DNA of 64,000 bases from Thermobifida halotolerans (GTDB taxonomy: Bacteria > Actinomycetota > Actinomycetes > Streptosporangiales > Streptosporangiaceae). Where the stretch lies: assembly GCF_003574835.2 (NCBI RefSeq), contig NZ_CP063196.1, positions 3,410,001 to 3,474,000 on the forward strand, written 5' to 3'. The translations under genes were made by a program, and so were the position numbers. This document shows, in pieces, positions 52,801 through 61,750 of this stretch. The notes beneath the pieces are model-generated. The model was not told the origin of the DNA. It saw only the letters and a list, made by a program, of their open reading frames with translations, and ran no database searches. Position 1 is the first letter of the stretch. Every line of letters starts with the position of its first letter.

Positions 52801-53082
52801 CGACTCGGAGAGCCGGGAACGGGACCTCGGATGGTCCAGGGCCTCCTGGACGGCGCCGCCGTAGCTGGTGTTCCGGGGCAGGGTCAGGATCGCCTCGGGG
52901 TTGATGTACTCGGCGAGGATGGCGCCGCTGCGGTCGCGGCTTCCGGTGTCCACTCCGATGATCCGCTGCACCGGTCGGGTCTGGGAGCGGACCGCTTCCA
53001 GCGTCTCGGGCAGCCAACGGGCGCCGTCGTGGGTGACCACGACGGCGGTGACGATGTGCCGGGCGGAGTCCAGGGGTAACAC
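49867..53082 (-). CDS. Giant membrane glycosyltransferase family 2 protein
   Basis: 1071 residues. The N-terminal GT2 domain (about 10-290) has VVVTHDGARWLPETLEAV, the DTGSRDRS motif, the metal-binding HDDCTPEPDAL and GGFDRSLRLFRDDIDFCWR. It is followed by some 12 membrane helices (about 300-830) and an extracellular C-terminal domain with a final helix near 1015-1035. The plan resembles mycobacterial galactofuranosyltransferase-like and arabinogalactan-type membrane GTs, so it probably transfers a sugar from a nucleotide or lipid donor to an envelope glycan; the product is unknown. The GTG start at 53082 has a weak ribosome site. It is coupled to the DUF5719 gene. Confidence 0.9.
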   Translation of the reverse strand: MLPLDSARHIVTAVVVTHDGARWLPETLEAVRSQTRPVQRIIGVDTGSRDRSGAILAEYINPEAILTLPRNTSYGGAVQEALDHPRSRSRLSESEGTVEWIWLVHDDCTPEPDALEQLLAAADDDPRAAVLGPKLRDWFDRRLLLEVGVTIDGAGRRETGLETSEYDHGQHDGTRQVLAVSSAGMLVRRDVWEALGGFDRSLRLFRDDIDFCWRVGGAGHRVLVVTEAVAYHAEAAARRRRRIHATGDHPRRVDRRNALYVLLANLPAGAMLGALLRNSFASALRVLTYLVAKQPANALDEAAAITSVFFVMPFRLIRARIRRRRGRRRTYSAIRPFMARGVALRQFTEVVANLLSGDPPSLDTAGRHQAVTVTPQVDDDDPLRDDSGLLRRAITNPAALLVVGLTVVALVAERSLLLGDRLAGGALPPVWGGASDLWGMYLASWHDVGVGTDATAPPYVAVLALLSTLALGKPWLAVTVVLVGSVPLAGFTAYLLARRVLHYRPAQLWMAASYALLPVATGAISQGRIGTALVHALFPVLGLLATSVLTLNPRRSRRAAWALGLVLALLMAFVPLVWVLALLSGVLIAVAFGHVGRRLHVSLAVSLVTPLVLLLPWTLELFLHPSLWLLEAGINRSDTVDARLPAEALLLLSPGGPGTPPIWVTAGFVAAALCALLLRRNRMLVAVGWCVALIGVLIAIAVSRLPLNLASGEDATAWPGVALAFASTAMLLSAATAAQSFSDLWRLGWHRRLFAATVALLALTTPVTAAGLWMWHGVQGPLTGDAPPSLPPFLESVSADGTQPRTLVVSPRDDGTVSYAVLRGRPPRLGEPQITPDPDVDARLGEVVAAMVAGRGGDEADALADFGIRYLLVPAPEVGDTVDRTLVDTVDALPGLERLQLTEEFALWRLLEETGRLRIASSGEEEPTVLQSGPVDAEVEIPPGTGGRRLLLAEPAGSGWQATLNGVALTGSRTEWGMQEFELPAQGGRLVLTHTEPARQIWLGVQAVLVLVVVALALPGARTEEDLREQATQPTLRPRRPGGRRAAEGTRRAGRGRRGRRRTRQRGGSSR

Positions 53083-53275
53083 TGCTGGTGGTCGCCTCAG
53101 AAGTTCATGAAACGGATAAAAAGGCTATTGCGGTCAGGTCGCTGCCGGAGGATCACGATACGCCACTCGCGCGCCCACCGGGGTGCCGCCGTCCACAGGC
53201 GCTGGTCGCGGCCCCGGTCCGCGCCCGCGGCGCCCGCGTCCGGCCCCCGCAAATCCCGCCGGGTAAAGAACTGAC

Positions 53276-53317
53276 AAAAAAAGCGTGCGCCCCGGACAAA
53301 AAAGCCGGGACGCACGC
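53276..53317 (-). terminator. Intrinsic terminator of whiB
   Basis: A 13-bp stem (53283-53295 with 53305-53317, one G-U pair) lies 16 nt past the whiB stop. On the minus strand it is followed directly by seven T (53276-53282). Very strong. Confidence 0.93.
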
Positions 53318-53333
53318 CGTGATGCGTTGTGGC

Positions 53334-53621
53334 CTACATCGCGCCGGGTGAGAAATCGAAATCCTGGCCCGCGGCCTTCTTGAGGCGACGCCGCTCCCGT
53401 TCGGAGAGTCCTCCCCAGATACCGAAGCGCTCGTCGTGCTCCAGCGCGTATTCCAGACATTCCACCCGCACCTCGCACGAGTGGCAGACCTTCTTGGCTT
53501 CCCTGGTCGAGCCGCCCTTCTCGGGGAAGAACGCCTCGGGATCGGTCTGCGCACACAGTGCGCGCTCCTGCCAGCCCAGATCCTCGTCCGGGCCGTGCGC
53601 CAGCGGGATAACCTCGCTCAT
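53334..53621 (-). CDS. WhiB-family iron-sulfur regulator (WhiB2/WhmD-like)
   Basis: 95 residues. Four cysteines C23, C46, C49 and C55 (C-x22-CxxC-x5-C) hold a [4Fe-4S] cluster, and GIWGG (67-71) precedes the basic tail SERERRRLKKAA. WhiB2/WhmD is required for septation in mycobacteria and sporulation septa in Streptomyces. The ATG at 53621 has AGGAGG 5 nt upstream; a GTG two codons earlier lies inside that site. Position between the GT2/DUF5719 genes and fbiA agrees with M. tuberculosis whiB2 (Rv3260c). It has its own promoter and terminator. Confidence 0.95.
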   Translation of the reverse strand: MSEVIPLAHGPDEDLGWQERALCAQTDPEAFFPEKGGSTREAKKVCHSCEVRVECLEYALEHDERFGIWGGLSERERRRLKKAAGQDFDFSPGAM

Positions 53622-53693
53622 GCGCACCTCCTATTGCCCCCCTGGATGTACCTCCCCATTACGACCCCCGGGGAGGTGGAATCACACCTTGAA

Positions 53694-53723
53694 ATTACAC
53701 GTGCGGCCTCCGCTATGCGTCAA
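53694..53723 (-). promoter_or_regulatory. Promoter of whiB
   Basis: On the minus strand TTGACG (53718-53723) and TGTAAT (53694-53699) are 18 bp apart, near-consensus for the housekeeping sigma factor. The expected start of transcription is about 66 nt before the whiB ATG. A short aggtg/cacct stem lies in the leader. Confidence 0.65.
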
Positions 53724-53835
53724 CCGCGTTAGCTGGTAATCCCCTGAATATCATGTAACAAACAAGCTTCCGAAGCCGCTCGCACGGATCCAGGGGATTA
53801 CCTCGTCCTTTTCGTCGGTGTTCGGGGGGACCGGG

Positions 53836-55344
53836 TCAGGGCCGGTTGTCGTCCCGGTACTGCCCCGACCACGAGCCGTCGGTCTCCGAACCGGAGTGCC
53901 GCTGCTGCTCGGAGGGGTAGCCGCCGGAAGTCTCGTAGGAGGGGGCCGCGTAGCCGCCGGAGCCGTACTGTCCGCCCTGCGCCGGGTCGGTGTAGGCCGG
54001 GTTCTTGCCGCTCTGGCTGTCCGCGGAGTCGGACGAGGGCTGCGACCAGCCGTGCTGGATCGCGTCCTGGGCCGCGCGCTCTCCGGAGAGGACGTCGTCT
54101 CCGGCCGGGTAGGAGCCGGGCGACGGGTCGGAGACCGCGGGCTGCACCAGGGTCGACTCGGAGTCGGCGGCGGGGTAGGAGCCCTGCTGGTACTGCTGAC
54201 CGTAGGCCGCCTGGTCATAGCCCGCCGCAGCCTGCTGCCCACCGGTCTGGGAGTAGGAAGCCTGCTGGTCATAGCCCTGCTGGTACTGCTGACCGTAGGC
54301 CGCCTGGTCATAGCCCGCCGCAGCCTGCTGCCCACCGGTCTGGGAGTAGGAAGCCTGCTGGTCGTAACCCTGCTGGTACTGCTGACCGTAGGCCGCCTGG
54401 TCATAGCCCGCCGCAGCCTGCTGCCCACCGGTCTGGGAGTAGGAAGCCTGCTGGTCATAGCCCTGCTGGTACTGCTGACCGTAGGCCGCCTGGTCATAGC
54501 CCGCCGCAGCCTGCTGCCCACCGGTCTGGGAGTAGGAAGCCTGCTGGTCGTAACCCTGCTGGTACTGCTGACCGTAGGCCGCCTGGTCATAGCCCGCCGC
54601 AGCCTGCTGCCCACCGGTCTGGGAGTAGGAAGCCTGCTGGTCATAGCCCTGCTGGTACTGCTGACCGTAGGCCGCCTGGTCATAGCCCTGCTGGGCGTCG
54701 CCCTGCGCGGTCCCGGCCTGGGCGTAGGCGTCGCCCTGCTGCGGCCAGCTTCCGGTCTGGGCCGCGCCCGCCTGAGGCTGCTGCGGCCAGCTTCCGGTCT
54801 GGGCCGCGCCGGGCTGGGCGCCGGTGACGTACCCGGGCTGCTGCTGGCCGAACGCCTGCTGCGCGCCGGTCGCGGGGTAGGCGTTCGGGGCGCTGCGGGG
54901 CACCAGGTTGGGGTCGCCGAAGACCCGGATCAGGAACAGTCCCGCAAAGACCACGACGGCGAGGTTGGCGCCGGTGACGAAGAAGTGCTGGAAGGCGTTG
55001 GCGAGGGTGTCGCTGTAGGCGACGAACCCCATGATGAGCGAGATCACGCCGAGCAGCGCCCCGACGCCCAGTTCGATCATCGCCATCAGCACGATGCCGA
55101 AGGTGCGCGGCGAGCGGTTCGGCCCGGTCAGCACGAGCGCCACGGCGGCCAGGATCAGCGCGACCGTGCCGGGGCCGACGACGTGGCCGCCGATATCCAC
55201 GAACGCTCTAGCGGACCCACCGCTGCCTGTATCCGGTTCTCCGCCGAATACGTAGATCAGTGCGCCGAGCATGACGGCCGCCACGGCGCCGAGGAGCGCC
55301 CAGGCGGCCGGCTCGCGCAACCGTTGGATTGCTTCGTTGTTCAA
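53836..55344 (-). CDS. Four-helix membrane protein with Gln/Tyr/Gly-rich repeat tail (DUF5336-like)
   Basis: 502 residues. The first ~150 residues hold four membrane helices (about 13-33, 54-73, 79-105, 115-140). The rest is low-complexity, rich in Gln, Tyr, Gly, Ala and Ser. It includes five perfect copies plus a partial copy of a 31-residue unit (GYDQAAYGQQYQQGYDQQAS...). The layout matches the mycobacterial 34-kDa antigen/DUF5336 family (Rv0954), linked to the division site. Such tails can phase-separate or scaffold; that is inference. The TTG start at 55344 has GGAGGGG 6 nt upstream. It is divergent from fbiA. Confidence 0.85.
   Translation of the reverse strand: MNNEAIQRLREPAAWALLGAVAAVMLGALIYVFGGEPDTGSGGSARAFVDIGGHVVGPGTVALILAAVALVLTGPNRSPRTFGIVLMAMIELGVGALLGVISLIMGFVAYSDTLANAFQHFFVTGANLAVVVFAGLFLIRVFGDPNLVPRSAPNAYPATGAQQAFGQQQPGYVTGAQPGAAQTGSWPQQPQAGAAQTGSWPQQGDAYAQAGTAQGDAQQGYDQAAYGQQYQQGYDQQASYSQTGGQQAAAGYDQAAYGQQYQQGYDQQASYSQTGGQQAAAGYDQAAYGQQYQQGYDQQASYSQTGGQQAAAGYDQAAYGQQYQQGYDQQASYSQTGGQQAAAGYDQAAYGQQYQQGYDQQASYSQTGGQQAAAGYDQAAYGQQYQQGSYPAADSESTLVQPAVSDPSPGSYPAGDDVLSGERAAQDAIQHGWSQPSSDSADSQSGKNPAYTDPAQGGQYGSGGYAAPSYETSGGYPSEQQRHSGSETDGSWSGQYRDDNRP
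54181..54687. repeat. 93-bp in-frame tandem repeat, 5.45 copies
   Basis: Five complete 93-bp units (54223-54687) and a 42-bp partial unit (54181-54222) lie in the tail of the membrane protein. The units are identical except at one two-codon site, which alternates atagcc, gtaacc, atagcc, gtaacc, atagcc. The change is synonymous (Gly-Tyr). The alternation means duplication occurred in 186-bp blocks, probably recently. Confidence 0.95.
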
Positions 55345-55560
55345 GAGAGGTTCCCCTCCGCTGGCTGCTTCTTGTCGCGTCGGTGGAAGCTTTGCACATC
55401 GCTGGTCGGGCAGCGGAATCCAGACGTGGAGGCGTCGCGGGAGGCCGCGACCCGATCGCCGCCCGGTACCGCACACGTCCGTGTGCCCGTCGGTGGCCGC
55501 GCGAGCACGCGACACCACAGGGGGCGCGGCGCACGTTCCCAGACTGCCAGACTTGATCCC

Positions 55561-56529
55561 ATGCGGATAGTCGTACTGGCTGGCGGCATCGGTGGCGCAC
55601 GGTTCCTCCGGGGCCTCAAGGACGCCCTTCACAACCGTGCCGACCAGGCCGATTCCCAGCCCGAGATCACGGTGATCGGAAACACCGGGGACGACATCAC
55701 CCTCTTCGGACTGCGGGTCTGTCCGGATCTGGACACGGTGATGTACACCCTGGGCGGTGGAATCAACGAGGAACAGGGATGGGGACGCGCCGACGAGACC
55801 TTCACGGTACGTGAGGAACTCATAGCCTACGGCATGCAACCGCAGTGGTTCGGCCTCGGCGACCGCGACGTGGCCACCCACATCGTGCGGTCGCAGATGC
55901 TGGCGGCAGGATACCCGCTCTCGGCGGTCACCGAGGCGCTCTGCGACCGCTGGCGACCGGGGGTGCGCCTGCTGCCGATGACCGACGACCAGGTGGAGAC
56001 GCATGTTCTCGTCGAGGACGGCTCCGGTCGGCGTGCCATTCACTTCCAGGAGTGGTGGGTGCGCTACCGTGCCCAGACACCCGCGCAGGCGTTCGTGAGC
56101 GTGGGCGCCGACTCGGCCGAGCCCGCACCCGGGGTGCTGGCCGCCGTCGAGGAGGCCGACCTCGTCCTGCTGCCGCCCTCCAACCCCGTGGTCAGCGTCG
56201 GTTCGATCCTCGGCGTCCCCGGCATCCGGGAGGCGGTGGCCGCCAAGACCGTGGTCGGGGTCTCCCCCATCATCGGCGGGGCCCCGGTCCGGGGCATGGC
56301 CGACGCCTGCCTCAGCGCCATCGGCGTGGAGACCAGCGCCCGGGCCGTGGCCGAGCACTACGGCCCCGAACTGCTGGACGGCTGGCTGGTGGACGACACC
56401 GACGCCGACGCGGCGGTGGACGGGGTGACGGTGCGCGCCATGCCGCTCTACATGAGCGACCCCGAGCGCACCGAGGCCATCGCGCGCGCCGCCGTGGACC
56501 TGGCGGTCGAACTGGGAGGACGGTCATGA
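55561..56529 (+). CDS. fbiA: LPPG:FO 2-phospho-L-lactate transferase (F420 synthesis)
   Basis: 322 residues. The N-terminal GGIGGARF (8-15) nucleotide site and [29 protein letters not shown] identify CofD/FbiA. It joins the phosphoenolpyruvate/phospholactate-derived moiety to FO, giving (dehydro)F420-0. The ATG at 55561 has no ribosome site; a leaderless message is possible. Its stop overlaps the fbiB start (ATGA), so they form an operon, and fbiC lies convergent downstream. Confidence 0.96.
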   Translation: MRIVVLAGGIGGARFLRGLKDALHNRADQADSQPEITVIGNTGDDITLFGLRVCPDLDTVMYTLGGGINEEQGWGRADETFTVREELIAYGMQPQWFGLGDRDVATHIVRSQMLAAGYPLSAVTEALCDRWRPGVRLLPMTDDQVETHVLVEDGSGRRAIHFQEWWVRYRAQTPAQAFVSVGADSAEPAPGVLAAVEEADLVLLPPSNPVVSVGSILGVPGIREAVAAKTVVGVSPIIGGAPVRGMADACLSAIGVETSARAVAEHYGPELLDGWLVDDTDADAAVDGVTVRAMPLYMSDPERTEAIARAAVDLAVELGGRS

Positions 56530-57797
56530 TCACGATCCGGGGGGTCGAGGGGCTGCCCGAGGTGCGCCCCGGTGACGACCTCGCCGAACTCCTCGCGGCG
56601 CACACGGAGCTGGCCGACGGCGACGTGCTCGTCGTCACCTCCAAGATCGTCAGCAAGGCCGAGGGACGCCTCCTGAAGGCGGACCGAGAGACGGCCGTCG
56701 ACGCCGAGACCGTGCGCGTGGTGGCCCGCCGGGGCGCCACCCGCATCGTGCAGACCCGGCACGGCCTGGTCATGGCGGCGGCCGGGGTGGACTCCTCCAA
56801 CGTGGCGCCCGGGCACGTGCTGCTGCTGCCCGAGGACCCCGACGCCTCGGCGCGGCGGCTGCGCGCGGGGCTGCGGGAGCGCCTGGGGGTGCGGGTCGCG
56901 GTCGTCGTCTCCGACACCTTCGGCCGCCCGTGGCGCGTCGGGCAGACCGACATCGCGATCGGCGCCGCCGGGATCACCGTGCTGGAGGACCTGCGGGGTC
57001 GGCGCGACTCCCACGGCAACGTGCTGGAGGTGACGCTCAACGCGGTGGCCGACGAGATCGCCTCCGCCGGTGAGCTGGTCAAGGGCAAGACGTCGGGTGT
57101 TCCGGTGGCGGTCGTGCGCGGCCTGGGCCACCTGGTCACCGACGACGACGGCGAGGGGGCGCGCGCCCTGGTGCGCCCCGTCGAGAAGGACCTGTTCCGC
57201 TACGGCTCCCGGGACGTGGTCCACGCGCGCCGCACGGTCCGCGAGTTCACCGACGAGGCGGTGGACCCCGAGGCGGTGCGCCGCGCGGTGGCCGCCGCGA
57301 TCACCGCGCCCGCCCCGCACCACACGACCCCGTGGCGGTTCGTGCTGGTGGAGTCCGCGACCGAGCGCGGACGGCTGCTGGACGCGATGCTGGACGCCTG
57401 GGTGGCGGACCTGCGCGCGGACGGCTTCTCGGAGGAGAGCATCGCGAAGCGGACCCGGCGCGGCGACGTGCTGCGCCGCGCCCCCTACCTGGTGGTCCCC
57501 TGCCTGGTGGCCGACGGCGCGCACGCCTACCCCGACGAGCGGCGCTCCGCGGCGGAACGCGCCATGTTCCTGGTCGCGATGGGCGCGGGCGTGCAGAACC
57601 TGCTGGTCGGCCTGGCGGTGGAGGGACTGGGGTCGGCCTGGGTGTCCTCCACGCTGTTCTGCCCCGACGTGGTGCGGCGGGTACTGGCCCTGCCCGACGA
57701 GTGGCAGCCGATGGGCGCGGTGGCGGTCGGCCACGCCGCGGCCCCGCCCAAAGAGCGCCCGCCCCGCGACCCGGAGGCGTTCATCGAGGTGCGCTGA
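56526..57797 (+). CDS. fbiB: F420-0:gamma-glutamyl ligase / dehydro-F420 reductase
   Basis: 423 residues, the two-domain actinobacterial FbiB. The N-terminal ligase domain (1-240) has [34 protein letters not shown] and DGEG; it adds the gamma-linked glutamates. The C-terminal nitroreductase-like domain (about 245-423, with [15 protein letters not shown] and [25 protein letters not shown]) binds FMN and reduces the dehydro form. The ATG overlaps the fbiA stop. A strong hairpin follows. Confidence 0.96.
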   Translation: MITIRGVEGLPEVRPGDDLAELLAAHTELADGDVLVVTSKIVSKAEGRLLKADRETAVDAETVRVVARRGATRIVQTRHGLVMAAAGVDSSNVAPGHVLLLPEDPDASARRLRAGLRERLGVRVAVVVSDTFGRPWRVGQTDIAIGAAGITVLEDLRGRRDSHGNVLEVTLNAVADEIASAGELVKGKTSGVPVAVVRGLGHLVTDDDGEGARALVRPVEKDLFRYGSRDVVHARRTVREFTDEAVDPEAVRRAVAAAITAPAPHHTTPWRFVLVESATERGRLLDAMLDAWVADLRADGFSEESIAKRTRRGDVLRRAPYLVVPCLVADGAHAYPDERRSAAERAMFLVAMGAGVQNLLVGLAVEGLGSAWVSSTLFCPDVVRRVLALPDEWQPMGAVAVGHAAAPPKERPPRDPEAFIEVR

Positions 57798-57804
57798 GCC
57801 CTTC

Positions 57805-57833
57805 GGCGCGCCCCGGCGGGGCCGGGGCGCGCC
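57805..57833. terminator. Bidirectional terminator between fbiB and fbiC
   Basis: A perfect 13-bp stem ggcgcgccccggc/gccggggcgcgcc (57805-57817 with 57821-57833), 3-nt loop, in the 42-bp gap between the convergent stops. Confidence 0.8.
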
Positions 57834-57839
57834 CGTCCG

Positions 57840-60482
57840 TCACACCACCGGCAGCCGGGGGCGGCGCAGGCTCGCGGCCACGCCGTCGTTGGCCTCGGCC
57901 ACGGCCCGGCGTTCGGCGGGCACCTCCCGGTAGAGGGTGTCGCGCTGCCGCAGCGGTCGCCCCGTCGGCTCGACCAGGGCGCGGATGTCGCTGATGGTCT
58001 TGAACGAGCCGTTGTCGGAGCCCGCCATGCGGCTGATGGTCTCCTCCATCAGGGTGCCGCCGACGTCGTTGACGCCGCCGTCGAGCAGTTGGCGGCACTG
58101 CTCCTCGGAGAGCTTGACCCACGAGCACTGGATGTTGTCGACCGCGCCGTGCAGCAGCAGCCGGGCCAGGGCGTGCACCGCCCGGTTCTCCCGCGTGGTG
58201 GGGCCGGTCCGGGCCAGTCCGGCCAGGTAGATGGGCGCGTTGGTGTGCACGAACGGCAGCAGCACGAACTCGGTGAAGCCGGGGCGGCCGTTGCGCTCCA
58301 GGGAGCGCTCCTGGAGGGAGCGGATCAGCCTGATGTGCGCCACCCAGTGCTCGGGGGTGTCCACGTGCCCGTACATCATGGTGGACGTGGTGGGAATGCC
58401 CAGGTCGTGCGCCGTGGTGATGACGTCCACCCACTGCGCGGCGGGCAGTTTGCCCTTGGTGAGCACCCAGCGCACGTCGTCGTCGAGGATCTCGGCGGCG
58501 GTGCCGGGGACGGAGTCGAGTCCGGCCTCGCGCGCCCGCAGCAGCCACTCGCGCACCGGGAGATCGGTGCGGGCGGCCCCGTTCATGACCTCCATGGGGC
58601 TGAAGGCGTGGACGTGCACGCCGGGCACCCGCTCCTTGACCGCGCGGGCGATGTCGAAGTAGGCGGTGCCCGGCAGGTCGGGGTGGATGCCGCCCTGCAT
58701 GCACACCTCGGTGGCGCCCGCCTCCCACGCCTCGGCCGCCCGGTCGGCGACCTGGTCCAGGGAGAGGGTGTAGGCGTCGGCGTCGGTGCGCCGCTGGGCG
58801 AAGGCGCAGAACCGGCAGCCGGTGTAGCAGACGTTGGTGAAGTTGATGTTGCGGGTGACGACGAAGGTGACGTCGTCGCCGACGGCGTCGCGGCGGACCC
58901 GGTCGGCCAGCGCCGCCAGCTCCTCCAGTTCCGGGCCGTGCGCGTACAGCAGGGCCAGCGCCTCGTCGTCGGTGAGCGCGGCGGGGTCGTGCTCGGCGCG
59001 GCGCAGCGCGGCGCGGATCTCGGGGTCGAAGCGGCGGGGCGCGCCGGTGCCGAGCGCGGGCCGGGCGACGCGCTCGCGCAGCCGCGCCCAGTCGCCGTAG
59101 ACGGCGTCGAAGTCGCCGCGCCGGTCGCTGCTGCGGCCCTCGGTGTCCACCTCCACGTGCAGTTCGGTGCGGCCCGCCGCGGCCATGCCCGCCTCGGGCT
59201 CCTGCCAGGGGCGTCCGGTGACGACGGCGTCGGCGCGCGCCAGGCCGGTGGCGGGGTCGGCGAGCGCGGCCACGTGGCCCAGCAGCCGGGGGTCGATCCA
59301 CGGTTCGCCCTGCCGCACGTACTCGGGGTAGACGGTGAGGCGCTCGCGGAGCGTGAAGCCCGCCTCGGCGGTGCGTTCGGCGAGCGCGTCGATCTGCGGC
59401 CAGGGGCGTTCGGGGTTGACGTGGTCGGGGGTGAGCGGCGAGACGCCGCCCCAGTCGTCGATCCCGGCGCGCAGCATCAGCGCGAACTCGCCGCCCGCGC
59501 CGTCTCCGGGGTCGCGCCCCTCGGTGATGAGGTTGGGCGGGGCCTGGATGCGGGCCTTCGGTCCCAGCACGACGCGGGTGACGGCGATGGTGGCGGCCAG
59601 GTCCTCCAGTTCGGCGTCGGGCCGGTCGCGCATCGCGGTGTCGGGCTTGGCCCGGAAGTTCTGCACGATGACCTCCTGGATCGCGCCGTACTCGCGGGCC
59701 GTCCTGCGGATGGCGAAGATCGAGTCGGCGCGCTCGGCGGGGGTCTCGCCGATGCCGATGAGGATTCCGGTGGTGAAGGGAACACTGGAGCGTCCGGCGT
59801 CCTCCAGGACGCGCAGCCGCACCGCGGGGTCCTTGTCGGGGCTGCCGTGGTGGACCTGGCCGCGTTCGGTGAACAGCCGCGTGGAGGTGGTCTCCAGCAT
59901 CATGCCCATGGACGGGGCGACGGGCTTGAGGCGCTGGAGGTCGCCCCAGGTCAGCACGCCGGGGTTGAGGTGCGGCAGCAGGCCCGTCTCCTCCAGGACC
60001 ATGATGGCCATGGCGCGCACGTAGGAGAGGGTGTCGTCGTAGCCCTGCTCGTCGAGCCACCGGCGGGCCTGCGGCCAGCGGTCCTCGGGGCGGTCGCCGA
60101 GGGTGAACAGCGCCTCCTTGCAGCCCAGGGCGGCTCCCTCCCGGGCGATCGCGAGGACCTCGTCCGGGGACAGGTAGGGGGCGGGCAGCTTCGCGGGGGC
60201 CGTGGCGAAGGTGCAGTAGTGACAGCGGTCCCGGCACAGTCGGGTCAGCGGGATGAAGACCTTGCGGCTGTAGGTGATGACGCCGGGACGTCCGGCCGCG
60301 GCCAGTCCGGCGTCGCGGATGCGGGAGGCGTGGTCGAGCAGGGCCTCCAGGTCGTCGCCCCGGGCGTGCAGCAGGATCTCGGCCTCGGTCGGGTCCAGCG
60401 GTTTGCCGTCCCTGACGCGGGCCAGCGCGCGCCGCATGGCCGAAGCGGTGGGGACACTCTTCCCGTTTCCAGAACCACTCAT
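57840..60482 (-). CDS. fbiC: FO synthase FbiC (CofG-CofH fusion)
   Basis: 880 residues, fused as in actinobacteria. The CofG half carries the radical-SAM cluster motif CRDRCHYC (C83, C87, C90) and the CofH half CYTGCRFC (C552, C556, C559). Together they join 5-amino-6-ribitylamino-uracil to tyrosine to make FO, the F420 chromophore. The region between (about 400-530) is the usual linker with partial repeats. The ATG at 60482 is 6 nt from a TATTGT box, pointing to a leaderless message. Convergent with fbiAB, so the F420 genes are clustered here; in M. tuberculosis fbiC is elsewhere (Rv1173). Confidence 0.97.
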   Translation of the reverse strand: MSGSGNGKSVPTASAMRRALARVRDGKPLDPTEAEILLHARGDDLEALLDHASRIRDAGLAAAGRPGVITYSRKVFIPLTRLCRDRCHYCTFATAPAKLPAPYLSPDEVLAIAREGAALGCKEALFTLGDRPEDRWPQARRWLDEQGYDDTLSYVRAMAIMVLEETGLLPHLNPGVLTWGDLQRLKPVAPSMGMMLETTSTRLFTERGQVHHGSPDKDPAVRLRVLEDAGRSSVPFTTGILIGIGETPAERADSIFAIRRTAREYGAIQEVIVQNFRAKPDTAMRDRPDAELEDLAATIAVTRVVLGPKARIQAPPNLITEGRDPGDGAGGEFALMLRAGIDDWGGVSPLTPDHVNPERPWPQIDALAERTAEAGFTLRERLTVYPEYVRQGEPWIDPRLLGHVAALADPATGLARADAVVTGRPWQEPEAGMAAAGRTELHVEVDTEGRSSDRRGDFDAVYGDWARLRERVARPALGTGAPRRFDPEIRAALRRAEHDPAALTDDEALALLYAHGPELEELAALADRVRRDAVGDDVTFVVTRNINFTNVCYTGCRFCAFAQRRTDADAYTLSLDQVADRAAEAWEAGATEVCMQGGIHPDLPGTAYFDIARAVKERVPGVHVHAFSPMEVMNGAARTDLPVREWLLRAREAGLDSVPGTAAEILDDDVRWVLTKGKLPAAQWVDVITTAHDLGIPTTSTMMYGHVDTPEHWVAHIRLIRSLQERSLERNGRPGFTEFVLLPFVHTNAPIYLAGLARTGPTTRENRAVHALARLLLHGAVDNIQCSWVKLSEEQCRQLLDGGVNDVGGTLMEETISRMAGSDNGSFKTISDIRALVEPTGRPLRQRDTLYREVPAERRAVAEANDGVAASLRRPRLPVV

Positions 60483-60494
60483 GGGCGCACAATA
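60483..60494 (-). promoter_or_regulatory. Candidate leaderless promoter of fbiC
   Basis: On the minus strand TATTGT (60489-60494) fits TAnnnT and is followed by exactly 6 nt (gcgccc) before the ATG. That is the spacing expected when transcription starts at the A of ATG. No ribosome site exists upstream. The -35 (CCTGAG) is poor. Confidence 0.45.
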
Positions 60495-60607
60495 CGCCCC
60501 AGACCTCCCGCCTCAGGGGACTGGTCGGGGTGTGTCCCGCTCTGTCTTGCTCGGCGTCGCCGATCCTGCCACATTTGTGATCATGGTTGTCGGTCCGGCG
60601 GGCGGTG

Positions 60608-61309
60608 TCACCGCCTGCGGGCGCGCAGCAGCACGATGCTGCCCCGGGTGTTGGGGTGGCGGCGGTCGCTCAGCGCCACCAGGGGGATCAGCGGGGCGGC
60701 GGCGTTGAAGCCGATCCGGCCCCCGTGGGCCGACAGCGTCAGGTAGGCGCGCTCGGCCGCGCGGGAGCGGAACTGGTAGGTGTGCTCCAGCACGTCGAGG
60801 CCGCACTCGTCGAGCAGGGCGCGCAGCGTCGCGTGGGTGTAGGTGCGCTGGACGTGGTAGCGGCGGCGGTGCGCGTCGAACAGGTGCGGCCACTCGCCGC
60901 GCCGGGACAGGCAGTCGGCGGACAGGACGAGGTCGCCGCCGGGCCTGAGTATCCGGGCCATCTCGCGCAGCGCGGCGGGCCCGTCGTCGAAGTGCTCGAC
61001 GGCGCAGATCGACATGACCCTGTCGGCGGAGGCGTCGCGGAACGGCAGCCGCAGCGCGTCGCCCTCGACGAGCGCCGGGGCGTTGCTGAGCCGCCGCCCG
61101 CGCAGCATCTTGTGCCGGGCCAGGTCGACGGAGACGGCCCGCGCGCCGCGCCTGCGCGCCTGCGCCGCCCAGTAGCCGTCGCCGCCCGCGACGTCGACGA
61201 CCACCTGCCCGGTCAGGTCGCGGCCGAGCCAGCGCAGCAGGGTGCCCGCCTCCCGGTAGCGGCACACGTGGATCTGGTGACCGGCGAAGGCCACGGCGTC
61301 GGACAGCAC
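60608..61309 (-). CDS. Class I SAM-dependent methyltransferase
   Basis: 233 residues. Motif I VVDVAGGDGYWAAQA (about 37-51), motif II acidic VSVDLARHK, VEGDALRLPFRDASADRV and the UbiE-type CAVEHFDDGPAALREMARILRPGG place it in Methyltransf_11. The substrate is unknown. The GTG start at 61309 lies 22 nt from a large hairpin. TAGGGT 6 nt before the GTG could be a leaderless -10 box. It precedes fbiC by 125 nt on the same strand, but co-transcription is uncertain. Confidence 0.88.
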   Translation of the reverse strand: MLSDAVAFAGHQIHVCRYREAGTLLRWLGRDLTGQVVVDVAGGDGYWAAQARRRGARAVSVDLARHKMLRGRRLSNAPALVEGDALRLPFRDASADRVMSICAVEHFDDGPAALREMARILRPGGDLVLSADCLSRRGEWPHLFDAHRRRYHVQRTYTHATLRALLDECGLDVLEHTYQFRSRAAERAYLTLSAHGGRIGFNAAAPLIPLVALSDRRHPNTRGSIVLLRARRR

Positions 61310-61330
61310 GGCCCCACCCTACAGCGCGAC

Positions 61331-61385
61331 GACCGTGTCCCCAGGGTCACGCTCAGCGCGTGAGCGTGGCCCTGGGGACACGGTC
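61331..61385. terminator. Very long hairpin at the edge of the conserved region
   Basis: A 25-bp stem (61331-61355 with 61361-61385) with a single G-U pair and loop gcgcg. It is the strongest hairpin in the window along with the secA one. It lies between the methyltransferase start and the small genes on its right, so it probably insulates the chromosome from that block. Confidence 0.7.
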
Positions 61386-61477
61386 ACGCCCCGTGGTGGC
61401 GGGGCCGGGGCCGCTGCCATACGCCGGGGCCGCTTCGGCCAACAGTTTGATTTTTTACGCTGCTTCGGTGCTGTGAG

Positions 61478-61504
61478 AGCCCCGCGGGAGGTGTCCGCGG
61501 GGCT
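61478..61504. terminator. Hairpin after the 77-residue gene
   Basis: agccccgcgg/ccgcggggct, 10 bp with a 7-nt loop (61478-61487 with 61495-61504), 12 nt past the stop at 61517. It lacks a U-run on the minus strand; a T6 run at 61451-61456 is on the opposite strand. Confidence 0.6.
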
Positions 61505-61516
61505 TGCGAGGTGTTG

Positions 61517-61750
61517 CTAGGCGTCGGTGCTCGGCGGACGCTCGGCGTTGCGCCACGGGCCGGGCAGAACGCCACCGCCGCGGAGCCAATCGTCTAGCGC
61601 GGCAAACGCGGCGTACATGTCCGGGAAAACGTCCGCACGATCGCGGAGCGCTTCCGAGAGCGCGTCATACAGCCAGTCCGCATGCTCCGCCGCATCCCAG
61701 AACGCGGGAGCGTCCACGGGCTCCGGTTCCGGCTCGTGCCCACGAGTCAC
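61517..61750 (-). CDS. Small acidic protein of unknown function
   Basis: 77 residues (VTRGHEPEPEPVDAPAFWDA...), helical, Ala/Asp-rich with four Trp, no membrane segment. The GTG overlaps the stop of the gene upstream (GTGA), so the two are co-translated. I recognise no family. Short genes of this type, paired behind a GntR-type switch, are common in integrated actinobacterial elements. Confidence 0.65.
   Translation of the reverse strand: MTRGHEPEPEPVDAPAFWDAAEHADWLYDALSEALRDRADVFPDMYAAFAALDDWLRGGGVLPGPWRNAERPPSTDA

Noticed and set aside
53836-55344. Repeat region as an artefactual or pseudogene tail
   Set aside because: The repeat is a multiple of three, in frame, with synonymous variation only, and the frame continues into a non-repetitive tail and a proper stop.
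61420-61456. Plus-strand intrinsic terminator (ggccgcttcggcc then T6)
   Set aside because: The T-run starts 10 nt after the stem and no plus-strand gene lies upstream, so a functional terminator is unlikely.
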